Positions 52,724 to 62,737 of a DNA stretch of 64,000 nucleotides are shown here, one piece after another. The notes beneath the pieces were generated by a model. It had not been told where the DNA came from. It did not search any database and saw nothing but the letters and a program-made list of their open reading frames with translations. The DNA is from Echinicola marina (lineage in GTDB: Bacteria; Bacteroidota; Bacteroidia; Cytophagales; Cyclobacteriaceae), in NCBI RefSeq assembly GCF_020463795.1, contig NZ_CP080025.1, positions 4,833,501 through 4,897,500 on the forward strand. The letters are read 5' to 3'. Within the stretch, counting starts at the first letter, position 1; every line of letters begins with the position of its first letter. A program made the translations under genes and the position numbers.

Positions 52724-52949
52724 GTTAGAATAGATTATTATTTTAAGTTGGTAATTTTTAGTATGTTGAAATATCCACTATAACAGCAATAGCTAGTTTT
52801 ACCGAAAATCAAGACCTCTCTCACAGCCAGTCTCAAAAACGACCTTTTAAAGTAACACTTAGGTCGTCAGGTCATTTCAGTTGATCATTTCCTAATGGAT
52901 ATCTTTAAGATTCATTTTCGCTCATGCATTTTAAACAAAAAGCATTCCA

Positions 52950-54068
52950 TTATTCAAAAATCTCTTTCAATTTATTCTCCAAGCTAGGTCCTCTGAGATC
53001 TTTTGCAATGATTTTCCCTTCAGGATCAACCATATAGGTAGCTGGAATTGCATTAATTTTATAGGTAGCCGCAGCCTCTGAATTAAAATATTTCAAATCG
53101 GAAACATGAGTCCAAGTTAATTTATCAGCTTCAATGGCTTCTACCCAAGCGTCCTTGGTCCTATCCAAAGAGACACCAAATACTTCAAATCCCTTATCTT
53201 TATACTCATTGTACAATCTTACCACATTTGGATTTTCTTCTCTACATGGCTTACACCAAGCAGCCCAAAAATCAATCAACACATATTTACCTTTGAAATC
53301 GGATAGATTGACCACTTCCCCATCAGGGTTTGGCAAGGATATTTCAGGAGCAGGCTGACCAATAGATAAGGCCCTCATTTCGTCCAATTCCTGCTTTAAA
53401 CCCAAAATCATTTTATTGTCTGGATACTTCATATCCAACTGGCTTACCAGACTATCTATATAAGAAAAATCATTTCTTGGATTTAACATTCCTACAGCAG
53501 CTAAAGCTGCAAAACTACCTTCCATGCTGTCTATGGTACTCTTTACCTTTTGGGCATGATCAGACTCAAGATTCATCGCCTTTTCCTGAATGGCTTTAAT
53601 GGCCGCCTCATCCTTAGCAGAAAGAGCTTCGTAATATTCAGAATTCAATTGATTGATTTGCTCTTGGTATTGCTCGGACAACTGATCTACCTTGGCTACT
53701 TGCTGCGTATCAAATGATCCACTGATGGCAAAGCTTTCTTCCTTATCGAAGTCATAAGAAATATCAACATCCTCAGCGTACAAAGCCAACTTCACTTGTT
53801 TCTCTCCAAATAAGTCCAATTCATAAAAATGGGGGCCATCCAAGCTTAATTTATATTCAAATTTACCATTGCCCTTAATAGAAAGGGTATCCACCACTTC
53901 AATACTATTATCAGTATACCTGGACAGTATCAAATCACCTTCCGGCTGATTCTCGAGCTTTCCGCTCACTATTACCTCACCATCAAAAACAGCCTCTTTT
54001 ACCCCATTGGAACATGAGCTGATTAATACTACAAATAGTAAAGCAATATAATAATTGTAATTCCTCAT
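52950..54068 (-). CDS. TlpA-like thioredoxin lipoprotein with DUF4369 domain
   Basis: 372 residues; the lipobox ISSC has Cys19. Residues about 30-125 fit the DUF4369 beta domain, a coiled region with many Gln/Glu follows, and the last 135 residues are a thioredoxin-fold domain with WCKPC (Cys272, Cys275) and the cis-Pro region INAIPATYMVD. It probably reduces or isomerises disulfides of envelope proteins. It lies 5 bases after gatB, a common arrangement of unrelated genes in this group. Confidence 0.92.
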   Translation of the reverse strand: MRNYNYYIALLFVVLISSCSNGVKEAVFDGEVIVSGKLENQPEGDLILSRYTDNSIEVVDTLSIKGNGKFEYKLSLDGPHFYELDLFGEKQVKLALYAEDVDISYDFDKEESFAISGSFDTQQVAKVDQLSEQYQEQINQLNSEYYEALSAKDEAAIKAIQEKAMNLESDHAQKVKSTIDSMEGSFAALAAVGMLNPRNDFSYIDSLVSQLDMKYPDNKMILGLKQELDEMRALSIGQPAPEISLPNPDGEVVNLSDFKGKYVLIDFWAAWCKPCREENPNVVRLYNEYKDKGFEVFGVSLDRTKDAWVEAIEADKLTWTHVSDLKYFNSEAAATYKINAIPATYMVDPEGKIIAKDLRGPSLENKLKEIFE

Positions 54069-54073
54069 ATGAA

Positions 54074-55537
54074 TTAGTTGTCTAATAGTTCGGATAATAT
54101 TTTATTGGCCACTTTTGGATCTGCCTTGCCTTTGGACTTTTTCATCACTTGCCCCATAAACATTCCCAAAAGACCTTTCTTGCCTGACCTGTATTCTGCA
54201 ACTTTTGCCTCATTCTCTGCCAAGACACTTTCTACTATTGGCTTCAATGAACCTTCATCACTTTCCTGAATCAAATTCAGCTTCTGTGCAATCTCCAGTG
54301 GTGTTTGCGAAGCATTCTTTAACATTTCAGGATAGATTTTCTGAGAGGCAACAGAAAAGTTTACCTTACCTTCATCAATTAATGAAATTAAGCTGGCCAA
54401 CTGTTTTGGTGTCACTGGGAAATCAGAAATATGCAGTGTAAGCTCATTCAAATATGACTTCACCGGCCCCATCATCCAGTTGGATGCTGCTTTATAATTC
54501 TTGGTTTCAGCACACAATTCCTCAAAATAAAGCGCAATTTCCTTGGAATCTGTCAATACATTGGCATCATATTCCGGCAAACCAAACTCCTCTACAAATC
54601 GCTTATGTAATTCTCTTGGTAATGAAGGCATCCCTACCTTAATGCTCTCCAACCATTCTTCTGAGATCACAACAGGACTCAAATCAGGCTCAGGGAAATA
54701 CCTGTAATCATTCAGATCTTCTTTGGTACGCATACTGGATGTTAAGCCTGTGGTCGCATCAAATGTTCTTGTCTCGGAAATGATTTCCTCATTATTTTCC
54801 AACATATCAATTTGGCGATCAAACTCATGTTCAATAGCCCTGGCTACATTTCGGAAAGAGTTCATGTTTTTCACCTCCACTTTCTTGCCCAGTGCCGTTT
54901 CTCCCTTCAGTCTTGTAGAAATATTGGCATCGCAACGCATGGAACCTTCTTCCATATTACCGTCACAAATTTCCAAATAACGTACCAATTTCCTGATCTC
55001 TGCCATAAACTGGTAAGCCTCTTCCGAAGATTTGATGCAGGGTTCCGTTACAATTTCCAAAAGAGGAACACCTGCACGGTTATAGTCCACCAATGTATCT
55101 ACTTCCCCTGCCAAGTGCATGGATTTACCAGCATCTTCTTCCATGTGAATCCTAGTCAGTTCCACATTTCTCTTCTCCCCCTTTTTCTCTAGCGTCACTG
55201 GCACAAAACCACCTACACAAACAGGGTTCTTATCCTGTGTCAATTGGTATCCTTTAGGCAAATCAGGGTAGAAATAATTTTTCCTGGCAAAAATATTGGT
55301 TCTCGTAATCTCACTATTGCAGGCCAATCCCAGCTTCATCGCAAATTCTACCGCCCGCTTGTTTACTTTAGGCAAAGTCCCTGGATGCCCCAATGTAATT
55401 ACTGAAATATTGGTATTTGGAAGGTTTCCAAACTCTGTGGAATCAGACGCATACATTTTACTTTTGGTCAGCAACTGAACGTGAACCTCTAGTCCTACGA
55501 CTAATTCATATTTATCTTTGATTTCCTTAGATGGCAT
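54074..55537 (-). CDS. gatB: Aspartyl/glutamyl-tRNA amidotransferase subunit B
   Basis: 487 residues, the normal length. The cradle domain starts GLEVHVQLLTKSKMY and includes FYPDLPKGYQLTQ, VDYNRAGVPLLEIVTEP and DCANIS-type RCDANISTRLKG. The C-terminal helical YqeY-like tail ends the protein. With GatA and GatC (not in the window) it amidates Glu-tRNA(Gln) or Asp-tRNA(Asn). It starts 90 bases after alaS on the same strand. Confidence 0.98.
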   Translation of the reverse strand: MPSKEIKDKYELVVGLEVHVQLLTKSKMYASDSTEFGNLPNTNISVITLGHPGTLPKVNKRAVEFAMKLGLACNSEITRTNIFARKNYFYPDLPKGYQLTQDKNPVCVGGFVPVTLEKKGEKRNVELTRIHMEEDAGKSMHLAGEVDTLVDYNRAGVPLLEIVTEPCIKSSEEAYQFMAEIRKLVRYLEICDGNMEEGSMRCDANISTRLKGETALGKKVEVKNMNSFRNVARAIEHEFDRQIDMLENNEEIISETRTFDATTGLTSSMRTKEDLNDYRYFPEPDLSPVVISEEWLESIKVGMPSLPRELHKRFVEEFGLPEYDANVLTDSKEIALYFEELCAETKNYKAASNWMMGPVKSYLNELTLHISDFPVTPKQLASLISLIDEGKVNFSVASQKIYPEMLKNASQTPLEIAQKLNLIQESDEGSLKPIVESVLAENEAKVAEYRSGKKGLLGMFMGQVMKKSKGKADPKVANKILSELLDN

Positions 55538-55627
55538 TTTTATTGTATATTTTTTTTGAAGCGCTTCAGATTTCCAAAAATGGTGGAGTTTTCACCCAAA
55601 ACCAAATCATCAACCCGAGAAAACTAA

Positions 55628-58258
55628 TTATATGGAAGAAAACATTTCTTTTGCTTTGATCACTACCTGATCCAAACCTTCAGCATACTTACCTCCTGCT
55701 GTGGCAAAAAACGGTTGACCACCGCCTCCACCTTGTATTTCTTTGGCCAATTCCCTTACTGTATTTCCTGCATGTAACCCCTTTTCAGCTACCAAAGAGT
55801 CCGCTATCACCACCGCTACCTGTGGTTTACCATTAATGTCAGCTGCTATCACCGCGAGTACATTGTCCACCTCATTTTTCAATTCAAAGGCCAACTTTTT
55901 CAGGGCATCTGCCGATGGCAAAGAAACCTTAGCAATGATTTGATTGACACCATCTTTGCTCACTTGAGCTTTGATCAGTTCATCTTTCAAACCCGCTGCT
56001 TGTTTTAGATGTAAAGCTTCTACTTCTTTCTTCAACTCACCCCTCTCCTGGATCAATGTCTGAATGGTCCTCTTAAGATCCTTTGGATTCTTCAGCATCT
56101 CCTGCAATTCTTTTATCAAGTTGACTTGTTCGTTGACAAACTCTTCGGCAGCCTCAGCAGATATCGCCTCTATCCTCCTTACACCGGAAGAAATTGACCC
56201 TTCAGATACTATTTTGAACAAACCTATTTTTCCAGTTGAGGATACATGGGTACCACCACAAAGTTCTACGGAATATTCGGTTCCAAAGGTGATGACACGT
56301 ACAAATTCACCATATTTTTCACCAAAAAGCGCTGTCGCTCCCATCTTCTTGGCTTCCTCAATAGGAACATTTCTTTGCTCATTTAAAGGAATATTCTCCC
56401 TAACCTTCTGGTTGACAATATGCTCCACCTGAGCAATCTCCTCATCAGTCAGTTTACTAAAATGGGAAAAGTCGAATCTCAATAAGTTTTCATTGACCAA
56501 TGAGCCTTTTTGTTGTACATGGTCTCCCAATACCTCCCGTAATGCAGCATGCAATAAGTGCGTAGCTGTATGGTTATTCATGGTCAATTCCCTTTTCCTC
56601 CTGTCCACCTTGCACCTAAAGCTAGCTGTTGGGTTCTGGGGAAGTTTTTCCACAAAATGCACAATCAGGTCATTCTCCTTTTTGGTGTCCAATACTTTAA
56701 TAGTCTCTTGGTCATTCACCAAAATACCCGTATCACCTACTTGCCCACCACTCTCTGCATAAAAAGGTGTTTCTTCCAATACCAGTTGGTACTTGGTAGA
56801 TTTTTTCTCTTTGATCTCTCTATACTTGATGATATGACTTGTGCTTTCCAAGTTATCATAACCAACAAACTGCACTCCACCATCTTCGCCTACCAAAACC
56901 CAATCGCCAGTTTCTTGCTCAGCAGCGGCACGAGACCTCTCTTTCTGCTTGTTCATTTCCTGCTCAAATCCTCTTTCATCCACTGAAATACCATTTTCCC
57001 TGGCTATCAATGAGGTCAAGTCAAGAGGGAAACCAAAAGTATCATACAATTCAAAAGCTACTTGGCCAGGAATGACCTTTTCGCCTTTGTTGTCCATATC
57101 GGCTTTGATGTGTTCCAGTCTTTTCAATCCATTGTCCAGAGTGCGCAAGAAGGATTGTTCCTCCTCAAAAATCACCTTGGCTATAAAGTCCTGCTGGGAA
57201 GCAATCTCTGGGAACATTTCTCCAAAATGCTCTGACAGCAAAGGAAGCAATTCATACAGGAAAGGTTCGGTAAAACCTAAGAAGGTATAACCATACCTTA
57301 CAGCCCTTCTTAAAATCCTACGAATCACATACCCGGCCTTATTATTGGAAGGCAACTGACCATCGGCTATTGTAAAGGAAATCGCCCTGATATGATCTAC
57401 TATTACTCGAATGGCAATATCAATCTTTTCATCATCACCGTATTTCTTACCAGACTTCTTCTCCACCGCCTCAATGAACGGAGTAAATACATCGGTGTCA
57501 TAATTGGAGGTCTTGTTTTGAATGGCCCTCACCAATCTTTCAAAACCCATTCCTGTATCTATATGCTTGGCAGGCAATTCACTCAAACTGCCATTGGCTT
57601 GTCTATTGAACTGGATAAATACCAAGTTCCAAATTTCAATTACCTGAGGATGGTCCATATTGACCAAGTCCTTTCCTGGCACCTGCTTGATTTCCTCTTC
57701 TGGCCTTAGATCAATATGGATTTCAGAACATGGTCCACAAGGTCCAATATCACCCATTTCCCAGAAATTATCTTTTTTATCTCCAAAGAGAATTCTTTCC
57801 TTCTCAACATGTTCCTCCCACATTCCGAAGGCTTCCATGTCCTTTTCCAATTTATCCCCAGCATCTCCTTCAAACACGGTCACATACAATCTGTCCTTTG
57901 GAAGTTTATAGATCTCTGTGAGCAATTCCCATGACCACGCGATCGCTTCCTTCTTGAAATAATCTCCAAAAGACCAGTTGCCAAGCATTTCAAACATGGT
58001 GTGGTGATAGGTATCTACACCTACTTCCTCCAAATCATTGTGCTTACCTGAAACTCTCAGGCATTTTTGGCTGTTAGTTGCTCTAGTATAGGCAGGCACC
58101 TCATTACCAAGGAAATAATCCTTAAACTGATTCATACCGGCATTGGTGAACATCAGCGTAGGGTCGTTTTTCACAACGATCGGTGAAGAAGGTACAAATT
58201 GGTGTTGCTTGGATTGGAAATACTCTATAAAAGTACTTCTGATTCTTTTAGCGTCCAT
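55628..58258 (-). CDS. alaS: Alanyl-tRNA synthetase
   Basis: 876 residues. The class II core begins RSTFIEYFQSKQHQFVPSS and contains TNAGMNQFKDYFLG and GNWSFGDYFKKEAI. The editing domain has HTATHLLHAALR and CGGTHVSSTG, with the zinc-binding His and Cys residues in place. The C-terminal C-Ala domain ends in GGGGQPFFATAGG. It charges tRNA(Ala) and clears mischarged Ser and Gly. It diverges from the M23 peptidase gene. Confidence 0.98.
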   Translation of the reverse strand: MDAKRIRSTFIEYFQSKQHQFVPSSPIVVKNDPTLMFTNAGMNQFKDYFLGNEVPAYTRATNSQKCLRVSGKHNDLEEVGVDTYHHTMFEMLGNWSFGDYFKKEAIAWSWELLTEIYKLPKDRLYVTVFEGDAGDKLEKDMEAFGMWEEHVEKERILFGDKKDNFWEMGDIGPCGPCSEIHIDLRPEEEIKQVPGKDLVNMDHPQVIEIWNLVFIQFNRQANGSLSELPAKHIDTGMGFERLVRAIQNKTSNYDTDVFTPFIEAVEKKSGKKYGDDEKIDIAIRVIVDHIRAISFTIADGQLPSNNKAGYVIRRILRRAVRYGYTFLGFTEPFLYELLPLLSEHFGEMFPEIASQQDFIAKVIFEEEQSFLRTLDNGLKRLEHIKADMDNKGEKVIPGQVAFELYDTFGFPLDLTSLIARENGISVDERGFEQEMNKQKERSRAAAEQETGDWVLVGEDGGVQFVGYDNLESTSHIIKYREIKEKKSTKYQLVLEETPFYAESGGQVGDTGILVNDQETIKVLDTKKENDLIVHFVEKLPQNPTASFRCKVDRRKRELTMNNHTATHLLHAALREVLGDHVQQKGSLVNENLLRFDFSHFSKLTDEEIAQVEHIVNQKVRENIPLNEQRNVPIEEAKKMGATALFGEKYGEFVRVITFGTEYSVELCGGTHVSSTGKIGLFKIVSEGSISSGVRRIEAISAEAAEEFVNEQVNLIKELQEMLKNPKDLKRTIQTLIQERGELKKEVEALHLKQAAGLKDELIKAQVSKDGVNQIIAKVSLPSADALKKLAFELKNEVDNVLAVIAADINGKPQVAVVIADSLVAEKGLHAGNTVRELAKEIQGGGGGQPFFATAGGKYAEGLDQVVIKAKEMFSSI

Positions 58259-58392
58259 GTAATGAGTTATGCTTATTAATATTCGGATAATACAATTGAT
58301 ATGTCTATATTGGCGAATTGAGCGGTTTCGAATAAGTCACTCGTACCCAACTATAGGGCTACAAAAATATAAGAATTACCATTGATTTAATA

Positions 58393-59370
58393 ATGAGTAG
58401 GATAAAATATTACTACGATCCAAAAACCTGTAAATACGAAAGATATACTAAAAGTAAATGGGATGTACTTTTGGGCGTATTGGGTTTTCTTTCTCTATCA
58501 TCCATCACAGCAGTAGGGATCCTATTAGTTTTCAGTTATTATTTTGACAGTCCAAAAGAGCTTCTGCTCAAAAAGGAAAATGAAGAACTGAAGTTCTATT
58601 ATCAAATGATGAATACCGAAATCGACCGTCTCAACGGTATGATGAGTGATTTGAAAGACAGGGATGATAATTTATATAGAGTGATTTTTGAATCTGAACC
58701 CATCCCTAGATCCATCCGTGAGGCTGGCTATGGAGGAAGTGACCGCTATGCTGAACTAAAAGATAAAGGATTACAACAGGAACAATTGATCATTGATGTA
58801 CTGGAAAAAGTAGGCAAGCTCAAAAAGCAAATGTATGTACAATCCCTATCCTATGATGAACTGGCCGAAAAAGCATTAAACAAAGAAGAATATTGGGCAT
58901 CCATTCCTGCTATACAGCCCATCCACAATGAAGACCTAAACAGACTGGCCTCTGGTTTTGGGATGAGATTGCACCCAGTCCTCAAAGTAAGGAAAATGCA
59001 TACCGGCATTGATTTCTCCGCTCCAAAAGGAACTCCTATCTATGCTACCGGGGATGGAAAAGTAGTTGAAGTCAAGACGGAATTTGGCGGTTATGGAAAA
59101 TCCATCGTAATTGACCATGGATTTGGCTTTAAAACCAGGTATGGACATATGAATGAATTCTCAGTCAAAAGAGGCCAAACTGTCAAAAGAGGAGATGAAA
59201 TTGGCAAAGTGGGCAATACCGGAACCTCTACAGCACCGCATGTACACTATGAGGTCATTAAAGATGATAGAAAAATCAATCCGGTCAACTATTTCTTCAA
59301 AGACATCGAACCTTCAGAATTTGATAAAATCCTTGAACTGGCCTCCAGAGAAAACCAATCACTATCATAA
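58393..59370 (+). CDS. Membrane-anchored M23 peptidase (murein endopeptidase type)
   Basis: 325 residues. One membrane segment (about 27-50) follows a short cytoplasmic tail rich in Tyr and Lys; a coiled coil covers about 55-100. The C-terminal LytM domain has HxxxD (His203, Asp207 in MHTGIDF) and HxH (His283, His285 in APHVHYEV), so the zinc site is intact. It probably trims peptidoglycan cross-links during growth or division. The arrangement divergent from alaS is common in Bacteroidota. Confidence 0.93.
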   Translation: MSRIKYYYDPKTCKYERYTKSKWDVLLGVLGFLSLSSITAVGILLVFSYYFDSPKELLLKKENEELKFYYQMMNTEIDRLNGMMSDLKDRDDNLYRVIFESEPIPRSIREAGYGGSDRYAELKDKGLQQEQLIIDVLEKVGKLKKQMYVQSLSYDELAEKALNKEEYWASIPAIQPIHNEDLNRLASGFGMRLHPVLKVRKMHTGIDFSAPKGTPIYATGDGKVVEVKTEFGGYGKSIVIDHGFGFKTRYGHMNEFSVKRGQTVKRGDEIGKVGNTGTSTAPHVHYEVIKDDRKINPVNYFFKDIEPSEFDKILELASRENQSLS

Positions 59371-59388
59371 TTTCAAAACAACTTTAAT

Positions 59389-59435
59389 AAGAAAAATCCA
59401 CAGCAATTCTAGGTAAACTGCTGGGGATTTTTCTT
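59389..59435 (+). terminator. Terminator of the M23 gene
   Basis: AAGAAAAATCC-CAGCA pairs with TGCTG-GGATTTTTCTT over 16 bases with a one-base mismatch and a 13-base loop. T-rich on both strands, so it can also serve the convergent small gene. Confidence 0.85.
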
Positions 59436-59437
59436 GC

Positions 59438-59656
59438 TCAATAGATAAAATAAACCGCCATAAAAGCCATCATATAACCTCCTAAAAAACAAAAAAAGAA
59501 GGGTTCCGATAATCGAAGCTTTTTATAGTCGGGCCAATGCTGATGCGAGTATTTGTAGCTTAACTTCCTAAAATACTTTTCTGGATAAATTGACAATAAG
59601 CTCAGTCCAAATAGCAGGGTCAGAGTTATCAGGGTAAAGGCTATCTCCATGTCCAT
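59438..59656 (-). CDS. Small two-helix membrane protein, unknown
   Basis: 72 residues with two hydrophobic segments (about 5-22 and 53-71) separated by a basic, aromatic loop (EKYFRKLSYKYSHQHW). The length, Tyr/Lys-rich loop and termination before a shared hairpin favour a real gene. ATG 59650 is an alternative start. Nothing is known of its role. Confidence 0.55.
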   Translation of the reverse strand: MDMEIAFTLITLTLLFGLSLLSIYPEKYFRKLSYKYSHQHWPDYKKLRLSEPFFFCFLGGYMMAFMAVYFIY

Positions 59657-59746
59657 TCAACTTTTCATCAAGTTACATTTAATATAATACAAACACCAGT
59701 TTTATCGCGTTAAATCAAGAGATTATGAAGTAAAAAATCCCTGTGA

Positions 59747-60799
59747 TTAAGTCAGAAGATTTTCATCCCCTGCCCAAACGTTTTTAACTGATTCTCTGAC
59801 AATTAAATCTGCACTTAGGACCACCCGCTCATTTGGACTTTCCATGCCATTATTGATCTTATCCAATAGCAACTGCATGGCTTTTTCGCCTATTTCATAA
59901 CCAGGCTGATCCACCGTGCTAAGTGTGGGACTTACGATTTCTCCCAATTTCCAATTACTAAAACCTATGATGCCCACTTCTTCTGGTACCTTAATGTTTT
60001 TTTCCCGCAAATACTTCATCACTCCCAGGGCCACCAAGTCCGTCACACAAAAAATAGCATCTGGCACTTCTGGGAGACGCATCAATTCTTGCGCAAAATC
60101 ATAGCCTTCCTCTTCTGTCAGTAAATCACATACCTTGACATATTCCTCATTGACTTTTTGCCCATATTTTTCAAGTGCCTCAGCGTAGCCACGATAGCGT
60201 TCATTGGAGTGTTGCACAATTAATCGACCTCTGATATGCGCAATTCGCTTGTATCCTAAATCTAATAAATGACTAACAGCCTGATAGGCACCGGCATAGT
60301 CATTGACAATCACCTTTGGCGTATCAAATTGATCGCTGATTTTGTCGACTTGAACCACTGGAATATCCGCAGCAATAAAGTCCTCCAAATGGCTGACTTC
60401 ATCAGTCTCATTGGATAAGGAAATAATTACACCATCCACACGACTGTTCAATAAGGCCTTTGCCACCTTCTTTTCGTCCTCAACATGCTCATTGGACTGG
60501 CAAATCATCACATTATAGCCATATTCATTGGCTTCCTTGATCACACCACTGATAATACTGGAGAAAAATTGATGTACCAGTTCTGGAATGATCAAACCAA
60601 TATTAAAGGTTTTACTCTTACGAAAATTAACCGCCAATAGATTCGGTACATAATGGTGCTTATCAGCATAATCCTTTACCAGCTTAATGGTCTCCTTACT
60701 GATATCTGGGTGGGATTTTAAAGCCCGAGATACAGTGGAAACTGCCAAGCCTAACTCCTTGGCAATGTCCTTAAGTGTTAATTGATGTTTCTCTGACAT
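59747..60799 (-). CDS. LacI-family transcriptional regulator, second copy
   Basis: 350 residues from the ATG at 60799, where the helix-turn-helix begins (LTLKDIAKELGLAVSTVSRAL); the frame is open upstream for 62 codons but those are AT-rich and not LacI-like. A hinge (YVPNLLAVNFRKSK) and sensor domain follow, ending in LIVRES. It probably binds a sugar or sugar acid and controls nearby carbohydrate genes. A LacI-type site lies about 300 bases upstream (61088-61102). It resembles the regulator at 24.6 kb. Confidence 0.92.
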   Translation of the reverse strand: MSEKHQLTLKDIAKELGLAVSTVSRALKSHPDISKETIKLVKDYADKHHYVPNLLAVNFRKSKTFNIGLIIPELVHQFFSSIISGVIKEANEYGYNVMICQSNEHVEDEKKVAKALLNSRVDGVIISLSNETDEVSHLEDFIAADIPVVQVDKISDQFDTPKVIVNDYAGAYQAVSHLLDLGYKRIAHIRGRLIVQHSNERYRGYAEALEKYGQKVNEEYVKVCDLLTEEEGYDFAQELMRLPEVPDAIFCVTDLVALGVMKYLREKNIKVPEEVGIIGFSNWKLGEIVSPTLSTVDQPGYEIGEKAMQLLLDKINNGMESPNERVVLSADLIVRESVKNVWAGDENLLT

Positions 60800-61087
60800 G
60801 AACTTGCTTTGTTTTGACAAATTTAAAAATTTATGGCGAGTATTTATCCTGTTTGTTATCAGGGTCATATATAGGACATACCTAAACACATCATAATTTA
60901 CCCTTGACGCATAAAATACGCCCAGAATGCATAAAGCTTGAAATATCAGTCCAAGTATTTTGGGTGATTTCCTATACTTGGACAAGCAGGATAAAACTGA
61001 GTTTTAACATACATATTCCCTGGCATTTTAACAAAGTACTAGCAAATTAATTTAGAACACATTTAAATAGAATTTATGAAAATGATT

Positions 61088-61102
61088 GCACAACCGATTG
61101 CG
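61088..61102. promoter_or_regulatory. Candidate operator for LacI-2
   Basis: GCACAACCGATTGCG resembles the GCAATCGATTGC motif of the pectin locus but with an extra base and an AACCGATT core. It lies just upstream of a near-consensus promoter on the plus strand and about 290 bases before the lacI-2 start. Confidence 0.4.
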
Positions 61103-61113
61103 GCAAAATTGAG

Positions 61114-61146
61114 TTTGGAGATACCACTAATTTTAAATTACATTAG
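61114..61146 (+). promoter_or_regulatory. Near-consensus promoter upstream of the lytS leader
   Basis: TTTG (61114-61117) is followed after 21 bases by TACATTAG (61139-61146), one mismatch from TAnnTTTG. Transcription would begin near 61153. Confidence 0.4.
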
Positions 61147-61177
61147 TAAAACTGAAATCAAGATTCTAAATAATCAT

Positions 61178-61222
61178 ACCTATCAAACCTCTAATAGGTG
61201 GCCATGCGGTCACCTTTTTTTA
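61178..61222 (+). promoter_or_regulatory. Possible terminator/antiterminator leader of lytS
   Basis: AGGTGGCC (61196-61203) pairs with GGTCACCT (61208-61215) around ATGC with one G-T wobble, followed by seven T: a good intrinsic terminator. ACCTAT (61178-61183) can pair with ATAGGT (61194-61199), which uses the left arm of that terminator, so the two structures exclude each other. lytS starts 88 bases later. It could also end a short RNA of about 70 bases. Confidence 0.45.
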
Positions 61223-61309
61223 TCCCATTTATATAGGTGTTGATCACATTTTTTTGTTGAAGCCTACTGCAGTACCTATCATTGCCCTAGTATTATTTAA
61301 ACAAACACC

Positions 61310-62737
61310 ATGAAAGAGAAACCATTAAATTTTAGACCTATTGAGCTATGGCTAGTGGCCATTGCATTTTTCTTCATCATCTTATCTAATATCCTTGGAG
61401 CCAAAGTTGGATTAGACTATCTCAATCACGACCACAGTGATATGGCAAGGTACCTGGCTTATATATTCATACCTTCTATTATGTTTATAGCATTTTACCT
61501 TATGCATATGAAGGTGATCCCTATTTACCATAAGGAGAAGAAAATGTGGAAATTAATTTTGTTTGGCGCTCTGTTATTTTTCAGCTCATGGTTTTTAGTA
61601 GGAGCCTTTTATGTTGGTGCTGATTTTGGAAGAGATATATTTGTTCCATTTTATTTTTCCGGAATAGCCTTATATGTTGGTTACTTTATCGTGATCAGCT
61701 TTTTCAAAAACCTAACGCTAAACAGTAATCCCCCCAACTACCTTAGCTATAATATATTAAGGCTTTCCACTGCCTATATTTTCCTTTGTATATTTTTATT
61801 CAAATTCCATCGTTTTTTTCACTTTTTTATTACCATCATTTACCTATTCGTCATTCCATCCCTGATAATAATCCTGTTGTATAATTACTTCTTGGTTTAT
61901 AGGAACAGGGAATTGGGAAAGGTGAAATTGGCCAAATTCTATTATTGGTTTTTACCTTCATTGATTGCCTTGATTTTTATCTTCATTACGGGCGTATCTG
62001 AAGAAGAGGAGGCACTCATCGTTGGTTTTGTAGCCATCCTCGCCTTGATGCTCATCATCAATCCCGTTTCTAACGCCTTGTTCAAAAAATACCAACATTA
62101 TATCGAAACGTTGGATAATCTGAATATCCAGCTTGAAGAAAAAACAACTGATCTCAAACAACTAAGAAATCAAATCAATCCCCATTTCCTCTTTAATGCC
62201 CTGAATACCATTTATGGAATCTCTCTTCAAGAAAATGCCGAGAAAACAGCTGAAAGCGTCCAAAAGTTGGGGGATATGATGCGATTTATGCTGCATGAGA
62301 ATACCCAAGACAGTATTCCTCTAAACAGGGAAATCGATTATTTGATCAATTATGTGGACCTACAGGAACTAAGGATTCAGGAACAGGAAAACATTGAAAT
62401 TCTCTTCAGCAGCAACGAGGACCATTGTAAGGGAAATATCGCCCCCATGCTCCTCATTCCTTTTATTGAAAATGCCTTCAAGCATGGTATCAGTCTGCAA
62501 AAAAAATCTTGGGTCAACATCAATTTAAGATGTCTGGAAGGCTCGCTTCATTTGGACATCAACAACAGCATCCATCGAAAGAAAGAAGAAGACCCTGAAC
62601 ACCAAGCTTCAGGCATAGGGCTGCAAAATGTAAAACAAAGGTTAAAACTGCTCTATCCGAACAGACATGAATTGGTAATCCGCGAAAATGATCTGGAATA
62701 TTTTGTACATTTATCCATACAATTAACCAAAAGCTGA
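61310..62737 (+). CDS. LytS-type sensor histidine kinase
   Basis: 475 residues. Seven or more membrane segments fill residues about 15-255, then a coiled coil (about 262-288) leads to the His kinase domain of PF06580. His292 in QINPHFLFNALN is the phosphorylated residue, PFIENAFKHG is the N box and GIGLQNVKQRL the G box. It senses a membrane or envelope signal and phosphorylates the LytTR partner encoded next, with the two genes overlapping by one base (TGATG). Confidence 0.95.
   Translation: MKEKPLNFRPIELWLVAIAFFFIILSNILGAKVGLDYLNHDHSDMARYLAYIFIPSIMFIAFYLMHMKVIPIYHKEKKMWKLILFGALLFFSSWFLVGAFYVGADFGRDIFVPFYFSGIALYVGYFIVISFFKNLTLNSNPPNYLSYNILRLSTAYIFLCIFLFKFHRFFHFFITIIYLFVIPSLIIILLYNYFLVYRNRELGKVKLAKFYYWFLPSLIALIFIFITGVSEEEEALIVGFVAILALMLIINPVSNALFKKYQHYIETLDNLNIQLEEKTTDLKQLRNQINPHFLFNALNTIYGISLQENAEKTAESVQKLGDMMRFMLHENTQDSIPLNREIDYLINYVDLQELRIQEQENIEILFSSNEDHCKGNIAPMLLIPFIENAFKHGISLQKKSWVNINLRCLEGSLHLDINNSIHRKKEEDPEHQASGIGLQNVKQRLKLLYPNRHELVIRENDLEYFVHLSIQLTKS

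Larger units (their letters stand above)
60800..61309. promoter_or_regulatory. Divergent region between lacI-2 and lytS
   Basis: 510 bases with no annotated gene. It holds a LacI-type site (61088-61102), a near-consensus promoter (61114-61146) and a terminator with a competing stem (61178-61222) on the plus strand. Confidence 0.6.

Noticed and set aside
55557-55568. Perfect palindrome TGAAGCGCTTCA upstream of gatB
   Set aside because: It is short, occurs once in the part I checked, and its T-run is on the strand without a gene, so it cannot be called a terminator or operator.
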